Assembly: GCF_013375555.1 (NCBI RefSeq)
Contig: NZ_JABXWB010000005.1
Span: 1,129,501-1,193,500 of the forward strand
Length of the DNA: 64,000 bases
Direction: 5' to 3'
Source: Sphingobium sp. EM0848
GTDB taxonomy: Bacteria; Pseudomonadota; Alphaproteobacteria; Sphingomonadales; Sphingomonadaceae
How positions within the stretch are numbered: the stretch's first letter is position 1; each line of letters starts with the position of its first letter. The notes beneath the pieces were generated by a model that ran no database searches, was not told where the DNA came from, and saw nothing but the letters and a program-made list of their open reading frames with translations. Made by a program: the position numbers and the translations under genes. Below, in pieces: positions 35,363 through 43,909 of the stretch.

Positions 35363-36664
35363 ATGCAGATGAGCAGCGATCAGCGGCCCGCAAAGGTCCG
35401 GGTCTTTTCCTCCAGCGTGGCGGCTGTGCCCGTTCCGGCGCCCAGTCAGGCCCGCCGTCGCGGCGATCCGGTAGAAGCGGCGCCCGCGCCAGCCCGCCGA
35501 TGCCCTGCGCTGGTTACAGGGCGTGCCGGATCGCGATCCGGCCGCCAATCTCTATCGTGGTCGCGCCGAACTGGCGCTGGGCCATCCTGATCAGGCTTTG
35601 CCCGCTTCGAACAATCGGGCGGCATGGCCCTGCGGATGGACGCCCGGCTCAGTGACATCGAGGCGGAAGTCGCCAATGGTTCCCTGCGCGGTGATGCGGC
35701 GCTGAAACGCCTCACGGCCCTGCGTTACGCCTGGCGCGGCGACGTCATTGAGGAACGCGCGCTGCAACTCAGCTATCGCCTGAGCACGGAACAGGGTGAT
35801 CTGCGCGGAACTATGGCGACGGGTGTGACGCTGTTCCGTTTCTTCGACAGTACGAAACGCGGCGCTGACTTCCTGCCCACGCTTCAGGCGAAGCTGGCCG
35901 AGGCGCTCGACCCCGCGCGCAAACTGCCGCTGGAGCAGGCGGCGGGGCTGTATTGGGACTATCGCGATCTGTCCCCCAGCGGCGCGGAGGGGGATCTGCT
36001 GGTCAGTCGCCTTGCCGAACGGTTGCAGACGGCGGGCATTTATGGCCGTGCTGCGGACCTGCTCGAATATCAGCTGTTCAACCGTGCCGGCGATCTGGCG
36101 CGTGGGCCGCTGTCGGCGCGGGTCTCAGGGTTGCCCATATTGGCCGGGCGGCCGGACCGGGCGCTCGATCTGCTCAAGCGGTCCAACGACCCCAGCTTTC
36201 CCGATGCCATGATCTTTGCACGCAAGCGGGTGGAGGCGGCGGCCCTGACGCAGATCGGCCGGGTGCCCGAGGCGCTCGCCGTGTTGCAGGATGTGCCAGG
36301 ATCACCAGCGCTGCGGGCCGAAATCCTGTGGAAGAAGCGCGACTGGAACGGCCTGGTTGCAGAGACGGCAGGGGGCCTGCCGCGCGGTAAGGGGTTGAGC
36401 GAGGTTGATCAGGCGGTCGTGCTGCGCCACGCCATTTCGCTTGCCATGCTGGGGCGAGAAGGTGCGCTTGCTGCGCTGCGCGGACGCTATGAGGCGAGTT
36501 TCCGGGGGGGGAAGACGGCGGCGGTGTTCGACATGCTGACTGGACCGCCGGGGTCCGCCGACCCGGAGGCTCTGGCAAAGGCGATGGCCGCAATTCCGGG
36601 CGGGAGTCCGGCTGGGGATTTTGCCACGCTGCTGGATCAGGCACTGATCGCGGCGAAGAGCTGA
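35363..36664 (+). pseudogene. Frameshifted TPR-repeat protein
   Basis: The first 30 codons (MSSDQRPAKVRVFSSSVAAV) look like the cytoplasmic start of a membrane protein. The reading then moves to another frame (ADALRWLQGVPDRDPAANLY, AELALGHPDQA), and near 35603 one missing base returns it to the first frame, where 346 intact codons run to the stop (MALRMDARLSDIEAEV... LLDQALIAAKS). That part is helical with repeated A/L/G patterns typical of tetratricopeptide repeats. No hydrophobic anchor is visible, so an internal piece may also be lost. An intact product from the ATG at 35624 cannot be excluded. Confidence 0.55.
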
Positions 36665-36933
36665 GAGCATGGCTGGAAACGGTTGATAGTTGAGTTGATG
36701 CGCAAAATGTCAGCCCGGGGATTGGTCTGGGATGGCGGAGAAAATGTCATTTTCGACTACAAACAGGCATTGGCTGGGAAAAACGCCACGCCCAAAATCA
36801 GATGCGATGAGAGACAGCATTGGCAATCGAAACTCGGTCACGAAAGTGCGGACAGTTGATGATGCCGCACCTGACTGGCCGGCAGTTTTCCATGCATTTT
36901 AAAGTTTACTATCGATAAACTATAGGCCATCGA

Positions 36934-37491
36934 ATGGCGATGGTGTCCAGTTTGCGTTATCTGTTAGCCTGCATTCTGTTATCGATGACAGTGCCCGCTT
37001 TTGGGCAAGCCGCAATGCAACCGGCCATGATGCGTCTACACGACGCTTCGGATGCGGCAGCGATCGGTACAGCGAAGATGGTTGGGGCGATTCTGGAATA
37101 TGCCCACTGGCCAATCGCGCGTCCTCACCTCCAGCTTTGCATCGCCGGCACGGCTCAACATGCCGAACGGTTGACGGACATCCAGCTGTCGAATGGCGCA
37201 ACGCTGGCAATATCGCCTGCTGGCGAGCAAAAATCTCTTCCCCTGGTCAAATGCGACGCGCTCTACATTGGCCGTGTCGATGAAGCCGCGATGCGCCAAC
37301 TGATCGCGGGAGTTCGCGGCAAGCCGGTCCTGACCATTGCTGAAGACGATCCCGAATGCCGCAGCGGTTCTATGTTCTGCCTTATATTCACGCCCCGCAC
37401 CATCTCCTTTCAACTCAGCGTCGATGCGGTATCGCGGTCGGCGGTACGGGTTGATCCACGGGTACTGCGCCTGTCTCAGGGAGCCTATTGA
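36934..37491 (+). CDS. yfiR: YfiR-family periplasmic repressor of the diguanylate cyclase
   Basis: A 185-aa periplasmic protein with a signal peptide (about residues 1-25) and the YfiR domain: KMVGAILEYAHWP at the N-terminal helix, LQLCIAG, LPLVKCDALYIGR, and PECRSGSMFCLIF. The four cysteines match the two disulphides of YfiR (TpbA-system) proteins. In Pseudomonas YfiR binds and silences YfiN until released by YfiB or reducing conditions. It begins a three-gene yfiRNB operon and ends 3 nt before yfiN. AGTTTA-N7-TAAACT (36903-36921) just upstream may be an operator. Confidence 0.9.
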   Translation: MAMVSSLRYLLACILLSMTVPAFGQAAMQPAMMRLHDASDAAAIGTAKMVGAILEYAHWPIARPHLQLCIAGTAQHAERLTDIQLSNGATLAISPAGEQKSLPLVKCDALYIGRVDEAAMRQLIAGVRGKPVLTIAEDDPECRSGSMFCLIFTPRTISFQLSVDAVSRSAVRVDPRVLRLSQGAY

Positions 37492-37494
37492 GGC

Positions 37495-38724
37495 ATGATG
37501 GTTCAGACCAAAAGCTCCATGCCGACCTTACGCCAGGTGCTGGCGCGCATGCATCTTCGTATCATCCTTTGCGCCGTTTTGATGGCTGGGGTGACGTTGA
37601 TCCTTACAGGCGTGCTTGTCATTCGCGGTTATTCCGGTCGCAATCTGACCCTGATCGCCCGTACCGTTGCCTATACCGTTGAGCCGGCGCTGGTATTCGA
37701 TGATATGGAGGCGGCAAAACGCGGGATTGCAGCAGTAGCGTCATCGGAAAGCGTCCACCGCGTTGAAATAAGCGATGGTTCCGGTCGTGTGCTGATCGTG
37801 TGGCAGCGGCCGAAAGATGGCTTCATGACGATGGTCGAACGGAACATCGGGGAACTGGTTGCGCCTTTGCCCGCTCTTGCCGACGTGCGCAGGGTCGGCC
37901 CATTGGCGGCCAAGGTCCGCATATATGGCGGCGCCGATGGTCTGGGCCGCTTCATTCTTTCGGGACTGGCGACGGCGCTCGCCTGTCTGGTCCTTACCTC
38001 ATTGGCCACCTGGAGGTTGGCAAGGCGTCTGCAACGCGACGTGACCGAACCCCTTGCCAGCATTGCGGAGGTCGCCCATGCGGTCCGTGCCGATCGTCAG
38101 TTCGACCGCCGCGTTCCGACCTCCAACATTCAGGAAGTCGACCAGCTTGGACATGATTTCAATGCCCTGCTGGACGAGTTGCACGACTGGCATCGAGGTG
38201 TACTGTCGCATAATCGCATGCTCGAACAGCAGGCGACAAGCGATGCGCTGACTGGCCTTGGCAATCGCGCGATGTTCGAGCGGGTGCTGCCAGCTACTGT
38301 CGCCATGGCAAAAGCGCAGCAGCTATCCTTTGCCATCGTGTATATCGACCTTAACCATTTCAAGCAGGTCAACGATACGCACGGCCATGATGGAGGCGAT
38401 ACGATGCTGGTCGTGGTCGCTGCCCGATTGCGGGCGGCATTGCGGCGCGGCGATCAGGCCTTCCGCCTGGGCGGCGACGAGTTCGCGCTCATTCTCGTGC
38501 CAGGTGTCACGCGCCCGGAGATCGTCTCCATCGAACGCCGGATTTCCGACAGCATGATGCAGCCAGTCCAGCTTCCCAATGGCGCACATGTCGATGTGTC
38601 GCTCAGTATAGGGAGTGCCTGCTATCCCGATGACAGCGACGATGCCCGCGATCTCCTGCGCTTTGCCGATGCCGCAATGTATGCGGCCAAGGCAGGCCAT
38701 CGCGCTGCAACCCGGGATCATTGA
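37495..38724 (+). CDS. yfiN: Membrane diguanylate cyclase YfiN/TpbB
   Basis: A 409-aa cyclase making cyclic di-GMP. Transmembrane helices at about 21-43 and 153-175 enclose a periplasmic CHASE8-like domain; a HAMP segment (about 176-230) leads to the GGDEF domain. The active site is GGDEF at 326-330 and the inhibitory site RxxD is R317-D320, five residues before it, so product inhibition should operate. It is sandwiched between yfiR and yfiB as in pseudomonads, so a periplasmic or envelope-stress signal should set cyclic di-GMP and biofilm behaviour. Confidence 0.93.
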   Translation: MMVQTKSSMPTLRQVLARMHLRIILCAVLMAGVTLILTGVLVIRGYSGRNLTLIARTVAYTVEPALVFDDMEAAKRGIAAVASSESVHRVEISDGSGRVLIVWQRPKDGFMTMVERNIGELVAPLPALADVRRVGPLAAKVRIYGGADGLGRFILSGLATALACLVLTSLATWRLARRLQRDVTEPLASIAEVAHAVRADRQFDRRVPTSNIQEVDQLGHDFNALLDELHDWHRGVLSHNRMLEQQATSDALTGLGNRAMFERVLPATVAMAKAQQLSFAIVYIDLNHFKQVNDTHGHDGGDTMLVVVAARLRAALRRGDQAFRLGGDEFALILVPGVTRPEIVSIERRISDSMMQPVQLPNGAHVDVSLSIGSACYPDDSDDARDLLRFADAAMYAAKAGHRAATRDH

Positions 38725-38740
38725 CATCATGGAAATCAAG

Positions 38741-39247
38741 ATGCGTAACTTCTTTCTTTTGCTTTCCTTCGTTTTGCTCGCCGCCTGCCAGACTGTGCAA
38801 GGCCAACGGCACGGCGCATTCACGCCCCAACAGGTGGCGGCACTTAAACAGCAGGGTTTCGAGCAGGCGGGTGACAATTGGCAGTTCGGCATGGCCGATC
38901 GCCTGCTGTTCGCCACCGATGAAAGCATCCTGATACCGGATCAGAAGGTTATCATTGGGCGTATCTCATCGGTCTTGGTCAAAGTCGGGATTCGTGGCGG
39001 ACGCGTGGAAGGGCACACCGATTCAAGCGGAACGGCCGATTATAACGACGCATTGTCGATACGGCGCGCACAGGCCGTCGCCGATGCCTTGATCCAGGGC
39101 GGTATGGTGCCAGCAGCGATACGAGTCGTCGGCATGGGCGCGCGCGTTCCTATAGAAAGCAACCGATCGGTCAGTGGACGACGCGAGAACCGCCGGGTGG
39201 TCATTATCGTATCGCCTGCCGATGCAGAGGCGATCGTAGGGAATTGA
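38741..39247 (+). CDS. yfiB: YfiB-like OmpA-domain lipoprotein
   Basis: A 168-aa outer-membrane lipoprotein. The lipobox LLAAC puts the lipid-bearing cysteine at residue 16. The OmpA-like peptidoglycan-binding domain shows GRVEGHTDSSGTADYNDALS and GARVPIESNRSVSGRRENRRV. YfiB captures YfiR at the outer membrane and so frees YfiN. The ATG at 38741 has GGAAA upstream; an in-frame ATG at 38729 is possible. Third gene of the operon, 16 nt after yfiN. Confidence 0.9.
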   Translation: MRNFFLLLSFVLLAACQTVQGQRHGAFTPQQVAALKQQGFEQAGDNWQFGMADRLLFATDESILIPDQKVIIGRISSVLVKVGIRGGRVEGHTDSSGTADYNDALSIRRAQAVADALIQGGMVPAAIRVVGMGARVPIESNRSVSGRRENRRVVIIVSPADAEAIVGN

Positions 39248-39428
39248 GTCACTCGGTTTATGCTGAATGAAAGGCATATCTGTCTCCATTACCTTGACGG
39301 TCACGGGAGGTTGTTTTTCCGTCACGTGAAATGACCGCTATCGTGCTGTGCTTTCCCGGCGCCGTCAGTCCGCAGGCCACACTTCTCCACCGCTCGGCCA
39401 CTTGATGCAGCATCTCAAAAGTTGCCGC

Positions 39429-39457
39429 TTGCGGACTTCCTCGATCCCGGTTATTAA
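39429..39457 (+). promoter_or_regulatory. Promoter of the ArsR-SRPBCC pair
   Basis: TTGCGG (39429-39434) and TATTAA (39452-39457) are spaced by exactly 17 nt. Transcription would start about 7-10 nt later, at or next to the ATG at 39467, and no ribosome-binding site lies between, so the message is probably leaderless. Confidence 0.55.
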
Positions 39458-39476
39458 CTGAACCATATGGTTCAGT
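39457..39476. promoter_or_regulatory. ArsR operator: perfect 20-bp palindrome over the start codon
   Basis: ACTGAACCATATGGTTCAGT is a perfect palindrome that starts at the end of the -10 box and has the ArsR ATG at its centre. Its position would let the bound repressor cover the promoter, which fits autoregulation by the ArsR protein encoded there. Confidence 0.75.
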
Positions 39477-39823
39477 GTAAGATCGAAATTCTCGATATAT
39501 CGTTCGCCGCGCTTTCGGACGCCACGCGGCGGGGCGTCCTTGCGCGGCTTGCGCGGTCGGATGCGTCGATCTCCACTCTCGCCGCGAGCTTTGACATGAG
39601 CCTGACGGGCATGAAGAAGCATGTCAGCGTCCTGGAACAGGCGGAACTCGTCACGACCGAGAAGGTCGGGCGGGTGCGGACTTGCAGGCTGGGCCGCCGC
39701 GATCTGGAGGCGGAGCTGGCCTGGATCGAGGAGTATCGCCGGCTTTGGGCGGCGCGCTTCGATGCCCTGGACGAGATCGTCAAGGAATTGAAGATGGAGG
39801 AGGAAGCCGATGCGCATGAATGA
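39467..39823 (+). CDS. ArsR-family regulator paired with an SRPBCC protein
   Basis: A 118-aa winged-helix regulator: FAALSDATRRGVLARLARSDAS, then LAASFDMSLTGMKKHVSVLEQAELV and a beta wing (TEKVGRVRTCRL). There is no metal-binding CVC motif, so it belongs to the metal-independent group that travels with AHSA1/SRPBCC genes. The ATG lies in the middle of a perfect palindromic operator with no ribosome-binding site. It overlaps the SRPBCC gene by 14 nt. Confidence 0.88.
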   Translation: MVQCKIEILDISFAALSDATRRGVLARLARSDASISTLAASFDMSLTGMKKHVSVLEQAELVTTEKVGRVRTCRLGRRDLEAELAWIEEYRRLWAARFDALDEIVKELKMEEEADAHE

Positions 39824-40313
39824 TGCTGAAACCGCCATGGAGCGAACATCCGAACGCGAGTTGATCGTCACGCGAATCGTGAGAGGGCCGGCGAGGCTGG
39901 TGTTCGAAGCATGGGCCAGGCCCGAGCTGTTCCAGCGATGGTGGGCGCCGAAGTCCTTTCAGTTGACCATCCTCTCCTACGAGGCCGATGTCCGCACTGG
40001 CGGTTCCTACCGTCTCGTGATGGGGCACCCGTCCTCGGAGCGGCCGATGACTTTCTTCGGCAAGTATATCGAGGTCGTACCCCACACCCGCATCGTCTGG
40101 AGCAACGAGGAAGGCGACGATGACGGGCCCATCACGACCGTGACTTTCGAGGAAAGAGACGGCGAGACGCTGGTCAACGTTCACGAGCTTTATCCTTCGA
40201 AGGAAGCGCTCGACGAAGCGATCGATTCCGGAAGCACGAGCGGGTGGGGCGAGCAGTTCCAGCAATTGCAGGCGCTTCTCGCCGATCTCGGTGCCAAGGC
40301 GGGGAATGCATGA
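39810..40313 (+). CDS. SRPBCC/AHSA1-domain protein
   Basis: A 167-aa START-like ligand-binding protein. RELIVTRIVRGPARLVFEAWARPELFQRWWAP is the family N-terminus in two parts, followed by DVRTGGSYRLVMG and IVWSNEEG, ending with the C-terminal helix GWGEQFQQLQALLAD. These proteins bind hydrophobic ligands; the partner ArsR usually regulates them. GGAGGAGG before the ATG at 39810 and overlap with arsR show co-translation. The ligand is unknown. Confidence 0.85.
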   Translation: MRMNDAETAMERTSERELIVTRIVRGPARLVFEAWARPELFQRWWAPKSFQLTILSYEADVRTGGSYRLVMGHPSSERPMTFFGKYIEVVPHTRIVWSNEEGDDDGPITTVTFEERDGETLVNVHELYPSKEALDEAIDSGSTSGWGEQFQQLQALLADLGAKAGNA

Positions 40314-40455
40314 CCATTGTTCGAATTTGATCGCCCTTTGTACGAGACTGGAGAGCAAAGGGTGCCGACGCCCCTCGTTCTCCGGCCTGAGGATGGGTGG
40401 CGTTCGGTTGGGGCGGCATGGCAGTAACGCGCCTGTCCCGATCACCCAGCCGACC

Positions 40456-40531
40456 CTAGTGACCCGAATCTGAAGTTCGTCACACTATCGGGCAGGCGCT
40501 GAACGAACGTCAGATTCATCAGGGTCACTAG
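40456..40531. repeat. CTAG-bounded palindromic repeat, copy 1
   Basis: A 76-bp element starting CTAGTGACCC and ending GGGTCACTAG. Inner arms GAATCTGAAGTTCGT and ACGAACGTCAGATTC continue the pairing after a 4-nt bulge. It has the same CTAGTG/CACTAG ends and nearly the same length as the next element, 13 nt away. Confidence 0.75.
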
Positions 40532-40544
40532 CAAATATATGTTT

Positions 40545-40622
40545 CTAGTGTGGTTTATGGATTTGAAATACGCTCCCCACCTGGCCGCTATAATGAGGCG
40601 TATTTCAAATTCACCACACTAG
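40545..40622. repeat. CTAG-bounded palindromic repeat, copy 2
   Basis: A 78-bp element starting CTAGTGTGGT and ending ACCACACTAG, with inner arms ATTTGAAATACGC and GCGTATTTCAAAT around a central loop that includes TATAATG. It is a different sequence from copy 1 but the same architecture. It lies between the SRPBCC gene and the pseudoazurin gene. Confidence 0.78.
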
Positions 40623-40698
40623 GACCAAAGGCCCATTGCGCGGCTGCGCTGCGCTGCGTCATCTTTCGTCCCAGCCAAATTTGCCGGGAGAGAGAGCC

Positions 40699-41151
40699 TT
40701 GAACGACATTCGCATGACCCTGGGTGGGGTTGCCGCCGCCGTGCTGCTGACGTTGGTTCCGCTGTCGGGACAGGCCAAGGACATCGTCGTCCACATGAAG
40801 AATCAGGGGGCGGACGGCGCCATGGTGTTCGAACCTTCCTTCGTGAAGGCGGCGGTGGGCGACACCATCCGGTTCCAGCCGACCAACCCCAGCCATAATG
40901 CCGAAACCATGCCCAATATGCTGCCCGCCGGGGCGACGCCGATGAAGGGCGCGATGAATAAGGAAGCGGTGATGACCGTGACCAGGCCCGGCCTCTACGG
41001 CATCAAGTGCATGCCGCATTATTCTATGGGCATGGTCGCTTTGGTGCAGGTGGGCAAGGTCACGCCGGCCGAGCTCGCCGCAGCCAAAGCGGTGAAGCTG
41101 CCGCCCTTTGCCGCCAAGCGGATGACCGCTGCTCTCGCGCAAGTGAAATGA
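40699..41151 (+). CDS. Pseudoazurin (type 1 blue copper protein)
   Basis: A 150-aa periplasmic electron carrier. A signal peptide ends at LSGQA. The copper ligands H66 (NPSHNAET), C104, H107 and M112 (in CMPHYSMGM) keep the exact spacing of pseudoazurin (38, 3 and 5 residues). A TTG start with GGGAG eight bases upstream is preferred over the ATG at 40714, which lacks a site. Pseudoazurin donates electrons to copper nitrite reductase or nitrous oxide reductase in other bacteria; neither is in the window. Confidence 0.9.
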   Translation: MNDIRMTLGGVAAAVLLTLVPLSGQAKDIVVHMKNQGADGAMVFEPSFVKAAVGDTIRFQPTNPSHNAETMPNMLPAGATPMKGAMNKEAVMTVTRPGLYGIKCMPHYSMGMVALVQVGKVTPAELAAAKAVKLPPFAAKRMTAALAQVK

Positions 41152-41160
41152 GGCGAGCCG

Positions 41161-43125
41161 ATGTTGACGATACATGCGCAAATGGGCGATGATCTCTACC
41201 CCGTGCCGTCCCATTGGGCGGCGGAGGCGAAGGTTGACGCGGCGGGATATGCCATGGGATACCGCCGCTCTATCGAGGATGCCGATGCCTATTGGTTGGA
41301 ACAGGCGCAGCGGTTGAACTGGCTGCGGGAACCGACCCGCGCCGATGAGAGCAGCTTTGCCGAAGCGGATTTCGGCATAAGCTGGTTCAGCGACGGTGTA
41401 CTGAACGTATCGGCCAATTGCCTTGACCGGCATCTGGCCGATCGGGGGGATCAGGCTGCTATCATCTGGGAACCGGACGATCCGGCGGAAGCGCCACGCC
41501 GCTTTACCTATCGGCAGCTGCATGGCGAGGTGTGCCGCTTTGCCAATGTGCTGAAGGGGGCCGGCGTCGGGCGCGGGGATCGGGTCACGCTCTATCTGCC
41601 GATGATTCCGGAGGCGGCCTTTGCCATGCTTGCCTGCGCGCGTATCGGTGCGATCCATTCGGTGGTGTTCGGCGGCTTTTCGCCCGAAGCTCTGGCGGGG
41701 CGGATCAGCGATTGCGATAGCAGGATCGTCATCACCGCCGATGAGGGGCGGCGCGGCGGCAAGACCGTTCCCCTGAAGCGCAATGTCGACGCGGCGGCAG
41801 CGCTGGCGCCGATGCTGGACCGCGTGATTGTCGTCCGGGCGACCGGCGGCGATGTGGCGATGCAGCCGGGGCGGGATGCCTTCTATGACGAACTGGCGGC
41901 CGATATTTCTGATGACTGCCCGGCCGAGGCGATGAATGCGGAGGACCCGCTGTTCCTCCTTTATACTTCCGGCTCGACCGGCAAGCCCAAGGGCGTGCTG
42001 CATTCGAGTGGGGGCTATCTGCTGTGGGCGGCGATGACCTTCGACATCAGTTTTGACCATCGGCCCGGCGAAGTGTTCTGGTCCTCCGCCGATGTCGGGT
42101 GGGTCACGGGGCATAGCTATATCGTCTACGGGCCGCTGGCCAATGGGGGCACGACGCTGATGTTCGAAGGGGTGCCCAACTGGCCGACCCCCTCGCGCAT
42201 CTGGGAAGTGGTCGACCGGCATCAGGTGACGACGCTTTATACCGCGCCGACCGCGCTACGTTCGCTGATGAAGGAGGGGGACGATCATGTACGCTCTACC
42301 AGCCGGGCGTCGCTGCGCTTGATGGGCACGGTGGGGGAACCGATCAATCCGGAGGCGTGGCGCTGGTATCATGAGGTGGTGGGCGAGGGGCGCTGTCCCA
42401 TCGTCGATACCTGGTGGCAGACGGAGACGGGCGGGCACATGATCACGCCCTTGCCGGGAGCGACGGACCTGAAGCCGGGTGCTGCGACCAAGCCGTTCTT
42501 CGGCGTCGAACCGCTGTTGGTGGATGGCAATGGCGTGCCGGTTGAGGGCGCGGGCGAGGGCAATCTCTGCATCGCGCGGAGCTGGCCGGGGCAGGCGCGG
42601 ACGGTCTGGGGCGATCATGACCGCTTTTTCCAGACTTATTTCACCACCTATCCGGGGCTGTATTTCACTGGCGACGGATGCCGGCGTGACGAGGGTGGGG
42701 ATTATTGGATCACTGGGCGCGTGGACGATGTGATCAACGTGTCGGGCCACCGCATGGGTACGGCGGAGGTCGAAAGCGCGCTGGCCGCCCATGAAAGCGT
42801 GGCGGAGGCGGCGGTGGTCGGCTTTCCGCATGATATCAAGGGGCAGGGCATCTATGCCTATGTGACGCTGAACAGCGGTGAGGAGGCGAGCGAGCCATTG
42901 CGCAAGGCGCTGGTCGCCTGGGTCCGGCAGGAGATCGGGCCGATCGCGACGCCGGACGCGATCCAGTTCACGCCGGGCCTGCCAAAGACCCGATCGGGCA
43001 AGATCATGCGCCGCATCCTGCGCAAGATCGCAGAGGGGGAGACTTCGGCGCAGGCACTGGGGGATGTGTCGACGCTGGCCGATCCGGGCATTGTGGTGGA
43101 ACTGGTGCGGAACCGGGTGGGGTAG
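41161..43125 (+). CDS. acsA: Acetyl-CoA synthetase
   Basis: A 654-aa AMP-forming synthetase converting acetate, ATP and CoA to acetyl-CoA. The P-loop-like [10 protein letters not shown], the specificity segment [10 protein letters not shown] with the tryptophan typical of acetate-specific enzymes, and the C-terminal [11 protein letters not shown] with the regulatory acetylatable lysine are present. Length matches Acs. It begins 9 nt after pseudoazurin and has GAGG upstream of its ATG, so the two are probably co-transcribed, an unusual pairing. Confidence 0.93.
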   Translation: MLTIHAQMGDDLYPVPSHWAAEAKVDAAGYAMGYRRSIEDADAYWLEQAQRLNWLREPTRADESSFAEADFGISWFSDGVLNVSANCLDRHLADRGDQAAIIWEPDDPAEAPRRFTYRQLHGEVCRFANVLKGAGVGRGDRVTLYLPMIPEAAFAMLACARIGAIHSVVFGGFSPEALAGRISDCDSRIVITADEGRRGGKTVPLKRNVDAAAALAPMLDRVIVVRATGGDVAMQPGRDAFYDELAADISDDCPAEAMNAEDPLFLLYTSGSTGKPKGVLHSSGGYLLWAAMTFDISFDHRPGEVFWSSADVGWVTGHSYIVYGPLANGGTTLMFEGVPNWPTPSRIWEVVDRHQVTTLYTAPTALRSLMKEGDDHVRSTSRASLRLMGTVGEPINPEAWRWYHEVVGEGRCPIVDTWWQTETGGHMITPLPGATDLKPGAATKPFFGVEPLLVDGNGVPVEGAGEGNLCIARSWPGQARTVWGDHDRFFQTYFTTYPGLYFTGDGCRRDEGGDYWITGRVDDVINVSGHRMGTAEVESALAAHESVAEAAVVGFPHDIKGQGIYAYVTLNSGEEASEPLRKALVAWVRQEIGPIATPDAIQFTPGLPKTRSGKIMRRILRKIAEGETSAQALGDVSTLADPGIVVELVRNRVG

Positions 43126-43172
43126 GGCCGAATGTCGTTCAACCTCAGAGTGCTCGGGGCGGGGTTCTTGGT

Positions 43173-43533
43173 TATCTCAGGAAATTGCTAAGCACGTCCG
43201 GGTGGAAGGCCCACCCGGCAAAACCGCACACCCCCATGAACAGGCCGAACGCGCCGAAGGTCCAGCTTGCAAACAGCAGCCCCATGCTCTCGCACAGCGC
43301 AGCGATATGGCCGTGGCGATCAGCGCGTCGCTTGCGTTGAACTGGTCGTCATGGATGTTGGGCGCATCATAATCCTGCCGATATTGCTTGGCCTGTCGCT
43401 CCAGCCCGGGCGCTTCCGCCTGATATTTCGCGATTTCACTGTCGAGTGTGGTGAGCGCGGCCCGCGCTTTGCTACCGTCGCCTTCTACCTGCTCTATCGG
43501 AGGGACAATGTGCTTGGTCCGATGATCACGGGT
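43173..43533 (-). pseudogene. DUF4337 protein, frameshifted and truncated
   Basis: Reading in from 43533, IVPPIEQVEGDGSKARAALT then LDSEIAKYQAEAPGLERQAK and NIHDDQFNASDALIATAISL match the DUF4337 membrane-protein pattern. The frame shifts in the CGCTGTGCG stretch and continues as CESMGLLFASWTF and GLFMGVCGFAGWAFH to the stop. The N-terminal third is absent. It ends right beside a plus-strand ORF, marking a rearrangement point near 43534. Confidence 0.6.
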
Positions 43534-43535
43534 TC

Positions 43536-43727
43536 ATGGAACTGTGGTCGCAAGAGAAGCGCCTTGAGCTTCGTCTGATGGTCGAGCGGGAGCCCCGCTT
43601 GCGCAAGGCGATGGAGCAGACCAAAGCTGATATCCGTGCCGCCAAGGAGGCGCAGGAAGACCACGCCGAGATCGAACGACGTGTCGCCGCCAACGCCCGC
43701 GAAGAGTGCATCAACCAAGTGGTCTAA
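43536..43727 (+). CDS. Short charged hypothetical ORF
   Basis: A 63-aa frame rich in Glu, Arg and Lys (EKRLELRLMVEREPRLRKAM, TKADIRAAKEAQEDHAEIER) that would form one long amphipathic or coiled-coil helix. There is no recognisable ribosome-binding site and it begins at the edge of the DUF4337 pseudogene. It may be the tail of a lost gene. No family recognised. Confidence 0.3.
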   Translation: MELWSQEKRLELRLMVEREPRLRKAMEQTKADIRAAKEAQEDHAEIERRVAANAREECINQVV

Positions 43728-43909
43728 GCGAAGACGCGCATGCGCCGGAATACCGTCTAACCCCAGCGACCGAAGCTCCGCCTGCCGAAAAGCGGCGGGG
43801 TCTTCCTATCTCCCAAGGTCACCCTTGGCAAAACGTAAGCCGTCCCCCGTGCCCTTGAAGGCCGGGGAGAAGTATTGCTTCATGGGCGGCCGTCAAATAG
43901 GAGGAGCTC

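Noticed and set aside
40588..42222. 544-aa minus-strand ORF opposite pseudoazurin and acsA
   Set aside because: Runs through two well-supported genes; composition rich in H and R typical of an antisense shadow.
43740..43905. Segment after the charged ORF considered for a tRNA
   Set aside because: No cloverleaf or T-loop GTTCRA pattern in a tRNA-like context was found.
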